DNA from: Chrysogorgia sp. JL179-B06 | Lineage: Eukaryota > Cnidaria > Anthozoa > Scleralcyonacea > Chrysogorgiidae | Assembly: GCA_035772405.1 (NCBI GenBank) | Contig: JAYKKM010000253.1 | Coordinates: 1,407,001-1,471,000, forward strand | Reading direction: 5' to 3' | Length of the DNA: 64,000 nt | Part shown: positions 50,700 to 61,840 of the stretch, one piece after another | Layout of the letters: every line of letters starts with the position of its first letter | Position numbering within the stretch: the stretch's first letter is position 1 | Position numbers and translations under genes: made by a program | The notes under the pieces: model-generated | Databases searched by the model: none | What the model saw: only the letters and a program-made list of their open reading frames with translations | Told to the model about the DNA's origin: nothing

Positions 50700-51795
50700 C
50701 ACTCCACGCTGTCTCTGACTGGATTCGAACCTGTAAGCCTCTGATGACTAATGATATGGTGTAACGATTGAGCTATATGGACTAAAATGATGAGTGAAGG
50801 TTACATATGTGTACAACCTGTAACATTCTGATGACTAGTGAGATGCTCTAACTATTGAGCTACATGGACTAAGATGATGAGTGAAGGTTACATATGTGTA
50901 CAACCTGTAACCTTCTGATGACTAGTGAGATGCTCTAACCATTGAGCTGCATGGACTAAGATGATGAGTGAAGGTTACATATGTGTACAACCTGTAACAT
51001 TCTGATGACTAGTGAGATGCTCTAACTATTGAGCTACATGGACTAAGATGATGAGTGAAGGTTACATATGTGTACAACCTGTAACATTCTGATGACTAGT
51101 GAGATGCTCTAACTATTGAGCTACATGGACTAAGATGATGAGTGAAGGTTACATATGTGTACAACCTGTAACCTTCTGATGACTAGTGAGATGCTCTAAC
51201 TATTGAACTACATGCACTAAGATGATGAGTGAAGGTTACATATGTGTACAACCTGTAACCTTCTGATGACCAGTGAGATGCTCTAACTATTGAGCTACAT
51301 GGACTAAGATAATGAGTGAAGGTTACATATGTGTACAACCTGTAACCTTCTGATGACTAGTGAGATGTTCTAACTATTGAGCTACATGGACTGAGATGAT
51401 GAGTGAAGGTTACATATGTGTACAACCTGTAACCTTCTGATGACTAGTGAGATGTTCTAACTATTGAGCTACATGGACTAAGATAATCAGTGAAGGTTAC
51501 ATATGTGTACAACCTGTAACCTTCTGATGACTAGTGAGATGTTCTAACTATTGAGCTACATGGACTAAGATGATGAGTGAAGGTTACATGTGTGTACAAC
51601 CTGTAACCTTCTGATGACTAGTGAGATGCTCTAACGATTGAGCTATATGGATTAAGATGATGAGTGAAGGTTACATATGTGTACAACCTGTAACCTTCTG
51701 ATGACTAGTGAGATGCTCTAACGATTGAGCTATGTGGATTAAGACGATGAGTGAAATTAAGGTTCCATAATGTGTACAACCTGTAACTTTCTAAC
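50700..51795 (-). repeat. 87-bp tandem array built from a tRNA-derived unit
   Basis: The outermost copy (50703-50790) is a full tRNA-like sequence on the minus strand (ATAGCTCAATCGTTACACC, then GGTTCGAATCCAGTC). About twelve further 87-bp units follow, each with CATGTAGCTCAATAGTTAGA and TCATCAGAAGGTTACAGG but with the box B replaced by TTGTACACATATGTAACC. Units differ by a few bases. Spacing checked at 50857, 50944, 51031 and 51118 (87 each). Confidence 0.9.
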
Positions 51796-51873
51796 GACCA
51801 GTGAGATGAACCAAAATACATGTCAGTAAAAACATCCAGCACCGAAAATACGTAAAAACATAATTGTTCTAAC

Positions 51874-52000
51874 CTCGCTCACTTTGTCCGCTCTCTCGAT
51901 GAATCCGAATGATTCTTTCAATGAACAGACAATACCCTGGACTATATTAGGTGGGGCAGATTCAATCAGCATCAACTCAACCGCTTTCACATTACCATTC
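51874..52000 (-). CDS. CSDE1: CSDE1/UNR exon (cold-shock domain)
   Basis: Minus-strand exon of 127 bp, acceptor tctag and donor GTTAGA. The first base completes Arg split after 54272. It reads PPNIVQGIVCSLKESFGFIE then RADKVSE, matching CSDE1 QGVVCAMKEAFGFIERGDVVKE, including the FGFI RNA-binding motif. Confidence 0.96.
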
Positions 52001-52289
52001 CTAGATAAAAAGAACATAATACAATATAATACAGTATATTTTTTTAGATTTGGCATCTGCACGAGATGAAATATAGCAAAATGACATACAACAGAACGAT
52101 CATGCGATAAATTCATAAAGTCGCGGTTTCTGACTTGGAACCAGAAGTACTGTAGTAATGCCATTGCCTGTTCTCGCTGTATACTTCTTCTACCGTCGTC
52201 TACATTGCAGAAGGTTTTTCGAACACAGCGCGCAATATTTCAACAGAGAGAAGTGCTATTGATGTCTGATTAAAGGAATACCAAAATTC

Positions 52290-52440
52290 CGTGCAGGATA
52301 CTGTGATCCAAACACGCGGGATGTTGAAAGACTTTCGAAAAGCGTAAAAAAACACGAGCCGATATAGGCGAGTGTTTTTTAGCTTTTCGGAAGTCGAGCA
52401 ACATCTGCAGTATCCTGCACGGAAAACCATTTGGTATTTA
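52290..52440. repeat. Foldback repeat
   Basis: Inverted AGACTTTCGAAAAGCGTAAA / TTTTAGCTTTTCGGAAGTCG with GATACTGTGATCC / GCAGTATCCTGCAC outer parts. Similar palindromes are at 7030-7200 and 43830-43930. Confidence 0.65.
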
Positions 52441-53890
52441 TTTTATAAAATAACGACACAGAAATAACGAATTTTATCCAAAAATAATATGATGAGAATA
52501 CAAATTCTCCCAAGAATGATTAACTACCAATCATAATTCGTCTCCAACAGCAGACGAGCAGGCCGGAAAGCTGAAATTTGTTTTGCCGACAAATCCGTCA
52601 ACAATTAAAGAAGAATATGGATAAAAACTCGACTTTGAATATCAAAAATACTGACTAGTTTTATGCAAAAGCTTAATCATTACTGGAATCAGCCGTCTCA
52701 GGGTTTGGCTTGTTGTTTCAAAGCGAACAGACAGATATTTAATGGCAGCAACTGGCGCTCTGGAAAGGTCTTCGTAGTCTTTTTCACAATTTCACTGGAA
52801 GATTTTGGATTTTAAGTCGAGAGCTGTTGGGTATTTTACTTCGTAATCGTATAGATAAAGATTGTTCTTTTCCCGGTGAGTTTATCAGGCAAGAAAATAG
52901 AAGGTTTAAACAGTATATTATTCTCGCGAGTTTGTTGTTTTCAAAACATGCCCTTTTCAAACCTCGTTGTTTTGTTTAAACTTCGCTATTGAACACAAAA
53001 TGGATCAGACGATCGTTTTCTCGGTGATAGTTTTCTCACAACACAGAAACTATATTCTGTTGTTTTTCGAGAGTTTGTCTTAACTTATAACGATAAACGG
53101 AATGAGATGAAAACGCCACTTAAATTGCTGTAAATTCCCGTGCAGGATACTCTCATCCTGCACGGGTATTTGACCAATCAAATTGCTTGTTGTGTACATG
53201 TTATTTTATAAAAGTTTAGTCATTACGATAATTATTTCAATATTCCGTGCGTTTATTTTTCTTTATTGATAGAGAAGTTTATTTATAGAAAACAACTAAG
53301 CAAGCTTTTGACGATCATGTCCAAAAAGTATTTTTTCAGTCGAAACCGCCACGCTCGGTTACGGCCTTCGCTCGAAACGTTAAACTACTAACACGCAATT
53401 TCGGCAGCACACCAACCGTTTTAGATATTTTAGCTCGTTTAGCTCCATCCATCTACAAATATCAGCTACACAGCTCAAGGAACGATCTTTTTTTGCCTGA
53501 CCAATTCTTGATGCTTAGTTTTTGACCAGATAGCATCCAAAGATGGTTTTCAGTTTGCAGGGTTTTTTACATTTATGTTTTTGCCTAGGAGGGCATCTGT
53601 AATGCTATTTGTTTAGAGCATGTTATAAACTTTAAAATGATATATAGCATGTTGCATATACATTTAACCATAATAAGATAGAGCCATTATTACATCATGG
53701 GTTCGCGAAATAAAATTTAAGGTAGCTTGTCCCCTTAATAAGAAGTTAATATTATTAAGACAAGATGATCTACCTTGTAGACAGAAACAATGCTAGTGTT
53801 TTCCAGACTAGTTCAAAATTTCGGACAAATTGGAAACTGTAGAGGGTGGACAATTGCCACCTGTCTACAAACCCACACGCAACACCCTTT
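52441..53890. other. Intron sequence, no gene seen
   Basis: AT-rich; one small inverted repeat around GTGCAGGATACTCTCATCCTG (near 53145). No exon recognised. Confidence 0.4.
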
Positions 53891-53892
53891 GT

Positions 53893-54208
53893 TAAAGAGT
53901 GAGTGTCAACCGTGACGCATTGCACGCTCGGTCGGCCATTTTTTGAAGCACGAAATTCCCTTAGTGAACTGCATCCGTAAATATCTTGTCAATCCTTGAT
54001 ATAAATTATTCATTTTGTCTTTCAATTGAAAGAAGATATACCTTAGAAAGTAATTATTTCTGCATTTTTCACAAAACTCGACGTTTTCTTGACTTTCGTT
54101 TTGAATTATGTCAGCCTTGAATGACGCGAAGCGTTGGAAGACCAAGTGACGAGGTTCAAACAAACAAATCAGGTTCACAATGCACGACAGTTGACACTCA
54201 CTCTTTAA
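53893..54208. mobile_element. Inverted-repeat MITE
   Basis: GTTAAAGAGTGAGTGTCAAC at the left and GTTGACACTCACTCTTTAAC at the right are exact reverse complements over 20 bp. The family resembles 34738-35337. Confidence 0.8.
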
Positions 54209-54271
54209 CAGTCATTACATATACAGGAGTGTCTGCGCGTGCAAGCAAAATTCGAAAGATATACGACTTAC

Positions 54272-54369
54272 CTCTTGTTTTCTAAAACATAAAACGACAC
54301 AACGTCTCCTTTGTAGAGTGGACTGTCGGCCAGTACTTCGGAATGCGAGAACGACACAAAAAAGGATTC
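54272..54369 (-). CDS. CSDE1: CSDE1/UNR exon
   Basis: Minus-strand exon of 98 bp, acceptor tcaag and donor GTAAGT. It reads ESFFVSFSHSEVLADSPL then YKGDVVSFYVLENK, the second (non-canonical) cold-shock-like unit of CSDE1 (EVFYLTYTPEDV...GDKINFVIDNNK). Confidence 0.9.
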
Positions 54370-54647
54370 CTTGAGAAAAAGAACACAAAAGATAATACAC
54401 GCTTCATCGCAGGGGTTTACCGGATGCTTAAAGTGTCAGTGCAACGATAAATTGTCTTTCCATATTCCTCTTCTTTCAAATGCACGTTCGAATGAATACA
54501 TTTCAATTTTTAAATCCACTCGTGCCCTGGGTGCTAATCCTGACCGGCAGAAATGCCATTACACACGAATTGCAACGTGGAATTAACTTATGAATTTTTG
54601 ATGATACGTCAAGCTCATATCCTCAGAAAAATGATTCTGAGTCCCGT

Positions 54648-54722
54648 ACAGGAATCGAACATGTAACCTTCTGATTGCCGGTGAGACGCTCTAACCATTG
54701 AGCTAACGAGACTCAGATGGAG
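54648..54722 (-). repeat. tRNA-like sequence (Ala-GGC-like), probably SINE head
   Basis: Minus strand GAGTCTCGTTAGCTCAATGG ... GTTCGATTCC ... GGGACTC. The 7-bp acceptor stem pairs with one wobble, and the loop places GGC at the anticodon. The T stem is mismatched and flanking text (CCTCAGAAAA...ATTCTGAG) recurs at 57335, so a SINE or tRNA pseudogene is more likely than a working gene. Confidence 0.5.
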
Positions 54723-55369
54723 AGCGAAGGTTACAATGATATACTGGTTCGATTGATATATGTACTGCCTATGCGGCAGTCACTATATATCGGTAATGCT
54801 TGGATGCGTTAATATACAATATGATGATGGAGTCTCACGTTGCGCAAACGTACGAGTTTTAACAATATCATATATGCATTTTTATGTGCGAGAATTGTCC
54901 AATACGTGATGCACACGAACGGTTACAGATCTCGCAGACATACGCTGTAGTCGTCGGTGCTGTTTGCCTATATTTCCTTTGTTGACGCTTTGATTTTAGT
55001 GCGTCAATACGATTTCTTTCAAATTAGGCTGCAGCACCATCGTATAGTTTCCTCCAACCTCTGCGATCTTCTGCCTTTTTTACCATGTTACCAGATCAAT
55101 GCCACATGATTTCAGATTTACTTTTAGAGTGTCCTTGTAGCGTTTATATATGATCTGTCATGTTGACGATCACCTGTCTTCGGCTGACCATGGAGTATCG
55201 CTTTCTGTATCCTGTAGTTATTCATCCACACAACATGCATTCGATACCGGTTTATTGACATTGCTGTAGAACCTCCGTATTCGTAACTTTGTCTTGATGT
55301 TACAGAAGGAGCGTAAACATTTATTTATTCTGCATCCATTGTACATATCAAATAATAGCAAGTGTTAAA

Positions 55370-56935
55370 GTGCCTATGACACGAAAATTAATTTAAATTT
55401 GCTGTTTATAAATTTTATATTAAGTTTGCCTTATTTGAAAGAACACTTAAAATGACAGCGTAACATCTCCTGTAGTTTTCCGTTTCCTTGCTTCGTTCTT
55501 GAGATATTTCAGTTTGTATTATATGCAAATGACAATGGTGTGACGTACACGTGCATAATGACTTATCGGAGAAGGTTATATATCTTTGCTAATATAGGAA
55601 TCTCCATGCATTTTCAATTATTTTTTTGACTATGTTCTTAAAGTTGCAACACAGGAAATCGACAAGGCATTTCCAGATGGCTGGGGAATTCCATTCCAGT
55701 ACAATATTTCACACTATTGTACAAATCGAAACCAAAGGAAGAGTGGAAAAATAAGTGGACTGGAAATAATTAGATGGATTCTATATGCAGATGATGTTGT
55801 GATATTCTGTAGAACAGTCAAAGATGCAGAAAAGATACTTAATATTCTGAATGATACTTGTAACAGATTTGGTTTGACAATCTCTGTTAAGAAAACTAAA
55901 ACACAAGTTTTCAATAACGAAGATCTAGCGAAGCAGGATTCTCTGTTCACTATTGGATCAGAGAAGATAGAGAATGTACAATCTTTCACATATCTTGGAC
56001 AAGTGATAACAAATGATGCCAATGTCTGTTTTACACAACATAGAAAAGAGAGAGCTATAGGGAAGTTTTACGAGCTTAAATCTGTCTTATGCGATACGAA
56101 TGTCAACCTGCGTACGAGGCGTAAGATCCTAGAATCATGTGTTAGATCAAGGCTTACATATGGAACAGCTGCTTGGTTTCCAAATGAACACGAGCTAAAA
56201 AAACTAGAAGGCTGCTGCAGGAACCAATGCCTACGGGACATGGTGAAAGGCGGATGGAAACGGAGACATGTTCCGGAACATGAAGATGGGGAGGAAGAAG
56301 CAGATTATGCCTTCATTTACACAAATGAGCAGATTGGAAACATCCTCAAAATAACACCTCTACGAAATTTCATATACAGTCAATACCTCAAGTATATTGG
56401 TCACATATGTCGTGCGGAGAACACTGCAATTACAAAAATATTACTGTTTGCTAAGCCAGAAAGAAAATACTACCGTGATCCCTGGGAAAAGATCTCTAAG
56501 ATGCTTGGAATATCAAGTGATCAAGCTAAGAGGATGACCCAGTCACGGGATGAGTTCGCCGAGTTGATACGGAAGCGTTTCAATTCGCCTCTGTGATGAC
56601 AACGTTCATTGTTGGAGGAAGATACAGGACAGGAGGAGGAAACAAAATCACTTGAAATTATACAAGTTCCATGTTTTTGGAAATACTCACGCACATGCTT
56701 CATTCAAATTAAATTTGGTTTTATAATAGCAAAGATAAATAACCTTCTCCGATAAGTCATTATGCACGTGTACGTCATACCATTGTCATTTGCATATAAT
56801 ACAAACTGAAATATCTCATGAACGAAGCAAGGAAACGAAAAACTACAAAAGATGTTACTCTGTTATTTGAAGTGTTCTTTCGAATAAGGCAAACTTAGTA
56901 CAATGGCAAGTTTATAACAGGCTCTAGACCCAACA
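55370..56935. mobile_element. Palindromic MITE split by a LINE fragment
   Basis: The left arm (AAAGTGCCTATGACACG to about 55600, with GAAAGAACACTTAAAATGAC and TTATATGCAAATGACAATGG) is mirrored by the right arm (about 56725-56930). Between them lies RT coding sequence (55640-56596) in place of the usual short loop. Confidence 0.75.
55640..56596 (+). pseudogene. LINE endonuclease-RT, 3' part (YADD onward)
   Basis: An open frame of about 310 residues from ISGLEIIRWILYADDVVIFC through VQSFTYLGQVITNDANV and RSRLTYGTAAW to the conserved tail IYSQYLKYIGHICR and DPWEKISKMLGIS. This is the C-terminal half of an invertebrate endonuclease-reverse transcriptase. The RT fingers and the endonuclease are missing (5' truncation), so it cannot move itself. 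The open frame suggests a fairly recent copy. Confidence 0.85.
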
Positions 56936-57132
56936 AGATAAACTGCCAAAAGAATAAGTTAAATCATTATATTTAAAATTAGTTTTACAGTCAGTTAAAA
57001 ACATGCAATGAAGATGGAACTGATCAAGACAGAATGTGTCGACGGAACATCGTCCATGACTCAATGTCTAGTATTTAGTATTCACTGAAAATTTATGAAA
57101 TAGATAAAGGAAATGAATCGGCTTCAACTTAC

Positions 57133-57192
57133 ACCATTCACTTGATAGCTAACACGCCCTGCCGAATCAGAGTCGCTGGCACGGGAGGACGG
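57133..57192 (-). CDS. CSDE1: CSDE1/UNR exon
   Basis: Minus-strand exon of 20 codons, acceptor tcaag and donor GTAAGT. It reads SSRASDSDSAGRVSYQVNG, matching the CSDE1 segment ...GSVCYERNG. Phase 0 on both sides. Confidence 0.85.
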
Positions 57193-57569
57193 CTTGAAAA
57201 CAAAGATATATATTATATTTAAAAACACGCTTTTCTACAAAACAACTAACCATCAACTCACTCGACCTTGCACCAATTAATCAGCAATCATCCACAAACA
57301 AATAACTAAAAACGATACATGAAAGATCGTCAAGCTCATATCCTCAGAAAATATATTCTGAGTCTCGGACAGTCTCGGATTTTTCTGAGGATAAGATCTT
57401 GACGATCGTCCAATGATCGTCCATGTATCGTCTGTCTCACTCCAAGCTCTCGCATATTCACTACAGCAGTGTATATATTAACACAAATAACTAAAGAACT
57501 AACCAGCCAAACCAAACAACTAACCAAACAAACAAACAAACAAATAAACCAACCAACCAACCAACCAAC

Positions 57570-58592
57570 CAACCAAAGGAAGGAAGGAAGGAACGAAAGG
57601 GAGGAAGGAAGGAACGAAAGGGAGGAACGAACGAAGGAACGAACGAAGGAACGAACGAAGGAACGAAGGAAGGAACGAAGGAAGGAACGAAGGAAGGAAG
57701 GAAGGAACGAAGGAAGGAACGAAGGAAGGAAGGAACGAAGGAACGAAGGAAGGAACGAAGGAACGAAGGAACGAAGGAACGAACGAACGAACGAACGAAG
57801 GAACGAACGAACGAAGGAACGAACGAAGGAAGGAAGGAAGGAACGAACGAAGGAACGAAGGAAGGAAGGAAGGAAGGAAGGAAGGAAGGAAGGAAGGAAG
57901 GAAGGAAGGAAGGAAGGAAGGAAGGAAGGAAGGAAGGAAGGAAGGAAGGAAGGAAGGAAGGAAGGAAGGAAGGAAGGAAGGAAGGAAAGGGAAGGAAAGG
58001 GAGGAAGGAACGAAGGAACGAAGGAAGGAAGGAAGGAAGGAAGGAGGCGAAGGAAGGAAGGAAGCGAAGGAAGGAAGGAACGAAGGAACGAAGGAAGGAA
58101 GGAGGCGAAGGAAGGAGGCGAAGGAAGGAAGGAAGCGAAGGAAGGAGGCGAAGGAAGGAACGAAGGAACGAAGGAACGAACGAACGAACGAAGGAGGCGA
58201 AGGAAGGAGGCGAAGGAAGGAAGGAAGCGAAGGAAGGAGGCGAAGGAAGGAAGGAAGGAAGGAAAGAAGGAAGGAGGCGAAGGAAGGAAGGAAGCGAAGG
58301 AAGGAGGCGAAGGAAGGAAGGAAGCGAAGGAAGGAAGGAAGCGAAGGAAGGAAGTGAAGGAAGGAGGCGAAGGAAGGAAGGAAGGAAGCGAAGGAAGAAA
58401 GGAAACGAAGGAAGCAAGGAAGGAAGGAAGCAAGGAAGGAGGCGAAGGAAGGAAGGAAGGAGGCGAAGGAAGGAAGGAAGGAAGGAGGGGAAGGAAGGAG
58501 GGGAAGGAAGGAGGGGAAGGAAGGAAGGAGAGGAAGGAAGGGAGGGAGGGAGCGAAGGAAGGAGGCGAAGGAAGGAAGGAAGGGAAGCAACA
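57570..58592. repeat. 1-kb GAAGG/GAACG purine tract
   Basis: About a kilobase of (GGAA)n variants (GAAGGAAC, GAAGGAGGC, pure GGAAGGAA). The purine strand is plus. All six long overlapping frames (polySer/Pro/Phe, polyLys/Glu/Gly) are artefacts. Flanked by AACCAACCAACC-type tetranucleotide sequence. Confidence 0.97.
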
Positions 58593-59070
58593 AACCAACC
58601 GACCAACTAACCAACAAAGCAAACTAACAACTAACCAAACACGCAACACCAACAACTAACCGACAAATGAAAGAAATAAACGAAAAAATCAAAACAGACT
58701 AATGAATGAATCAACGAACGAACCAGTTTGAATCAATCAATCAACAAATCCACCAACTAACCAACTAACGTAACATCCACCCGCCCACCAACAAATCTAC
58801 CAACGAGTCAACCATACCAAAAAACCGGAACATTACTACATTAACCAATCAATAAAAACCAGGAGCCGCTTGTTCAAAAGCCGATCAGCTCTAATCCGGG
58901 ATTAACATCTAATCTGCTATTATATATCAACGTGATTTGTTTGACTTATCTAGTTCAGGTCTCTCAATTACCTGCCAGAACTTTTAGAACATCCGAATTA
59001 CGAATTTTTCAGTTGTCCAGGATTGAGCTAATGGACCTTTGAACAATCAGACTCAAAGCAGAAAGTGTTT
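58593..59070. other. Tetranucleotide-like flank, no gene
   Basis: Degenerate AACCAACT/AATCAATC sequence, then unique-looking intron DNA. Confidence 0.5.
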
Positions 59071-59335
59071 ATGCAATGAAAATTTACCCCAGTTTTTTTT
59101 ATGATTGTATTTGCAAGAACAGTTAAAATAACGAAGAATCGCTTTTACACTTCTTTCATTTGTCGTCCCGTTCTTGAGTTATTACGTTTTATGTAATTTA
59201 ATTATTCAATAGTCTCAATGCTCTTACAACAATATATTCTTAATGTTACTTATAAAACTAATTGCAATTTCATTATAAGATAAAGCCTACTACATATATT
59301 ACCACTATGAACAAAAAACTATTAATCTTATGTGC

Positions 59336-59811
59336 TGACTTAAAGGACATTGGCAACAAAAATTAAGTTTGTCTGATATGAAAGAACTCGTAAAATGATA
59401 GAGTAACACCTTTTACAACTTTTCCGTATTTTACTTCGTTTTTGAAATATCTCAGTTTGTTTGATATGTAAATGAGATGGTCTGACGTCAGGTAGAGAAT
59501 TTTCACTCATTAAAAAATGTCTTATATCTCAGTGATTGCTAAGTTTACAACGTTCATTATCATGGGGAGTTGTTATACGCACATTTTCAAGTAAATTTGT
59601 GGAACAAACTTGAAGATGGAACTAATATTTTAATCAGTGAAAATTATCTACCCAACACCTGACGTCAGAGACTATCTCATTTACATATCAAACAAACTGA
59701 AATATTTCATAAACAAAGTAAAATACGGGAAAGTTGTAAAAGGTGTTACTCTATCATTTTACGAGTTCTTTCATATTAGACAAACTTAATTTTTGTTGCC
59801 AATGTCCTTTA
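59336..59811. mobile_element. Palindromic MITE nested in the outer element
   Basis: AAAGGACATTGGCAACAAAA at the left and TTGTTGCCAATGTCCTTT at the right (one mismatch). Arms have GAAAGAACTCGTAAAATGAT and a GACGTCA core. Family of 34119-34482. Confidence 0.8.
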
Positions 59812-60170
59812 AAACTACTTAAAATATCAATGCTTCTAATTTCCTGTGGTAACGAATTCCACAGTTTTGGTGCTGCAACTGAGAATGTTCTGTCTCCATG
59901 AGATACCGTTTTGGATTTTAGCTCAAGTAGCAGATTTCGGTTAAATGATCTCAAAGTACGAGTAGGTTTATATTTAGTTAGTAAATCGGTAATATAAATA
60001 GGTGCCTGGGCATGTAAAGCTTTGAAAGTAATTATTAGTATCTTAAATACAATCCTTGATCTCACTGGCAACCAGCGAAGATTACGAAGCACAGGGGAGA
60101 TATGTTCTGATTTTTTAACTCTTGCAACAAGTCTGGCAGCTGTATTTTGAATTCGCTGTAAATTCGCTGT
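59812..60170 (-). pseudogene. LINE ORF2 C-terminal fragment
   Basis: The minus-strand frame reads RIQNTAARLVARVKKSEHIS, LRNLRWLPVRSRIVFKILI, LHAQAPIYITDLL and HGDRTFSVAAPKLWNSLPQE, the standard end of CR1/L2 LINE proteins. Open but 5'-truncated; it abuts the MITE on its left. Confidence 0.85.
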
Positions 60171-60607
60171 AACTCAATTCAGCTTCTGGTAAGCCATATA
60201 GGATGCTATTACAGCTGTCAAGTTTTGATGTTATGAATTCAATTTGGGCTATGACGTCACAAGTATAAATGCAATTTGAGCTATGACGTCACAAGTATAA
60301 CATGGCATTATTGCAAAAATGAAAATTATCGATATCTTTGGATTGATTTGACAAAATTGACTCAAACTTTGTAAACTTACTCAGTTAACAAAACTAAACA
60401 TCGAATAGTTTAGATATGGTTTCAATGGCAACAGATTAGTTTACAGGCTTCTTTTACTTAAACACGGATTTTTCCGTTTTTGTTCATTGCAGTTAAATGT
60501 TTTTTGTTTTAAACTTTCCTGTTGCATTGAAAATTGCACAGAAATGATGCCAACTTGTTAAAAGCCCAAAGTTGCTTTACATATTGTTGAAAACAATTCA
60601 GTTCGCA

Positions 60608-60737
60608 GGTCTCCCTCTTCCTTCCTTCCCTCCTTCCTTCCTTCCTTCCCTCCTTCCTTCCTTCCCTCCCTCCTTCCTTCCCTCCTTCCTTCCCTCCTTC
60701 CTTCCCTCCTTCCCTCCTTCCTTCTTTCCCTCCTTAA
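60608..60737. repeat. (TTCC)n microsatellite
   Basis: CCTTCCTTCCCTCC-type repeat, the opposite strand equivalent of the GGAA tract at 57570. Confidence 0.95.
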
Positions 60738-60824
60738 ACTAATCTATTTCCATGGCAACCATATCCAAACCATAATAATGTTTAGTTTTGTTGACTGAGT
60801 AAGTCTACAAAGTATGTATCAAAA

Positions 60825-61285
60825 ATTTTTATTGTCTTTTTGGAAGAACGTTTAAAATGTTAAAGTAACTTCGTTTGAAGATTTTCGTTTCTTCGCTTTC
60901 TTTTTGAGATATATCAGTTTGTTTGATAAGCAAATATCTGGAATTTCGTCACACATGCATAATGAGTTATCAGAGAATGTTATATATCTTTGCGTTCATC
61001 AAAATAAAAACACTAAAGTATGAATAACACGTGTGTGCGTTTCTCCCACAACACCAAACGTCTTGATTTTAAAGGATTTCGTTCGAGAATGAAAGAGATA
61101 TACACATTTCTCCAATAAGTCATATGCATATGTGACGAAATTCCAGACATTTGCATATCAAACAAACTGATATATCTCAAAAAGAAAGCAAAGAAACGAA
61201 AATCTTCAAAAGAAGTTACTTTATCATTTTGAAAGTTCTTCCAAATAAGACAATAAAACATTTTGAGGTTAGGGGCACTTTAAAT
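60825..61285. mobile_element. Palindromic MITE, family A copy 2
   Basis: Near-identical to 39455-39945, with GGAAGAACGTTTAAAATGTT and the mirrored arm ending GAGGTTAGGGGCACTTTAA. Confidence 0.8.
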
Positions 61286-61489
61286 CAATCCAAAGATATG
61301 CATGTTTCAATACATGTCATACTTGTGATGTCACAGTGAATTACATAAAAAGTAATAACTCAAGAACGGGACGACAAATGAAAAAACTGTAAAAGCCATT
61401 CTTCATTATTTTAACTGTTCTTGCAAACACAATCATACAAAACTGGGGTACATTTTCATTGTATATAGACACTTGAAAGTAGCACTAAC

Positions 61490-61561
61490 CGACTTGGGAT
61501 TATATTTTGACGGTTTGGCTTCCATCTCAACTTTACCATCTATTCTCTTCTCACTTTTAAC
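61490..61561 (-). CDS. CSDE1: CSDE1/UNR exon
   Basis: Minus-strand exon of 24 codons, acceptor actag and donor GTTAGT. It reads VKSEKRIDGKVEMEAKPS then KYNPKS, fitting the CSDE1 region ...ERMNGQVVCAVPHN.... Divergent, so support is mainly splice sites, phase and position. Confidence 0.75.
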
Positions 61562-61840
61562 CTAGTAAATATGATTTATATATCTGAGTCAAATAATGTA
61601 ACTAAATGTACAATGAGTATATTTATATTTGAAAAGATTGTTGTTGGTAAAGACCGTTATTCTGACAAAGTATTGACATAAGAGTCAAGAGTATACTTTG
61701 TGAAACAATTCGTGGCGGAAGCCGGAATACGGACCCGTGCCTGTGATAACCAACGAAAGACAAACAACCGTGTATTCAAGGAAATTAAATGGGAATGTTT
61801 ACTTGTTATGGTGGCTCAGGGTGTTCCTCTACGTCTAGAT

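Larger units (their letters stand above)
59073..61465. mobile_element. Outer foldback element carrying nested insertions
   Basis: The left arm (ATGAAAATTTACCCCAGTTT ... CGTCCCGTTCTTGAGTTATT, to about 59200) is mirrored at 61340-61465 (AATAACTCAAGAACGGGACG ... AACTGGGGTACATTTTCATT). Inner mirrored parts are at about 60270-60350 and 61280-61335 (ATCTTTGGATTGATTTGAC / AAATCAATCCAAAGATAT). Nested inside are a MITE (59336-59811), a LINE end (59812-60170) and a second MITE (60825-61285). Confidence 0.65.

Noticed and set aside
50700..51795. CRISPR array (regular repeats)
   Set aside because: Animal DNA; units are continuous 87-bp tandem repeats without unique spacers.
57336..58659. Several long overlapping frames (up to 439 codons) on both strands
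   Set aside because: They are translations of the GGAA-type simple repeat, with near-equal frames in several phases.
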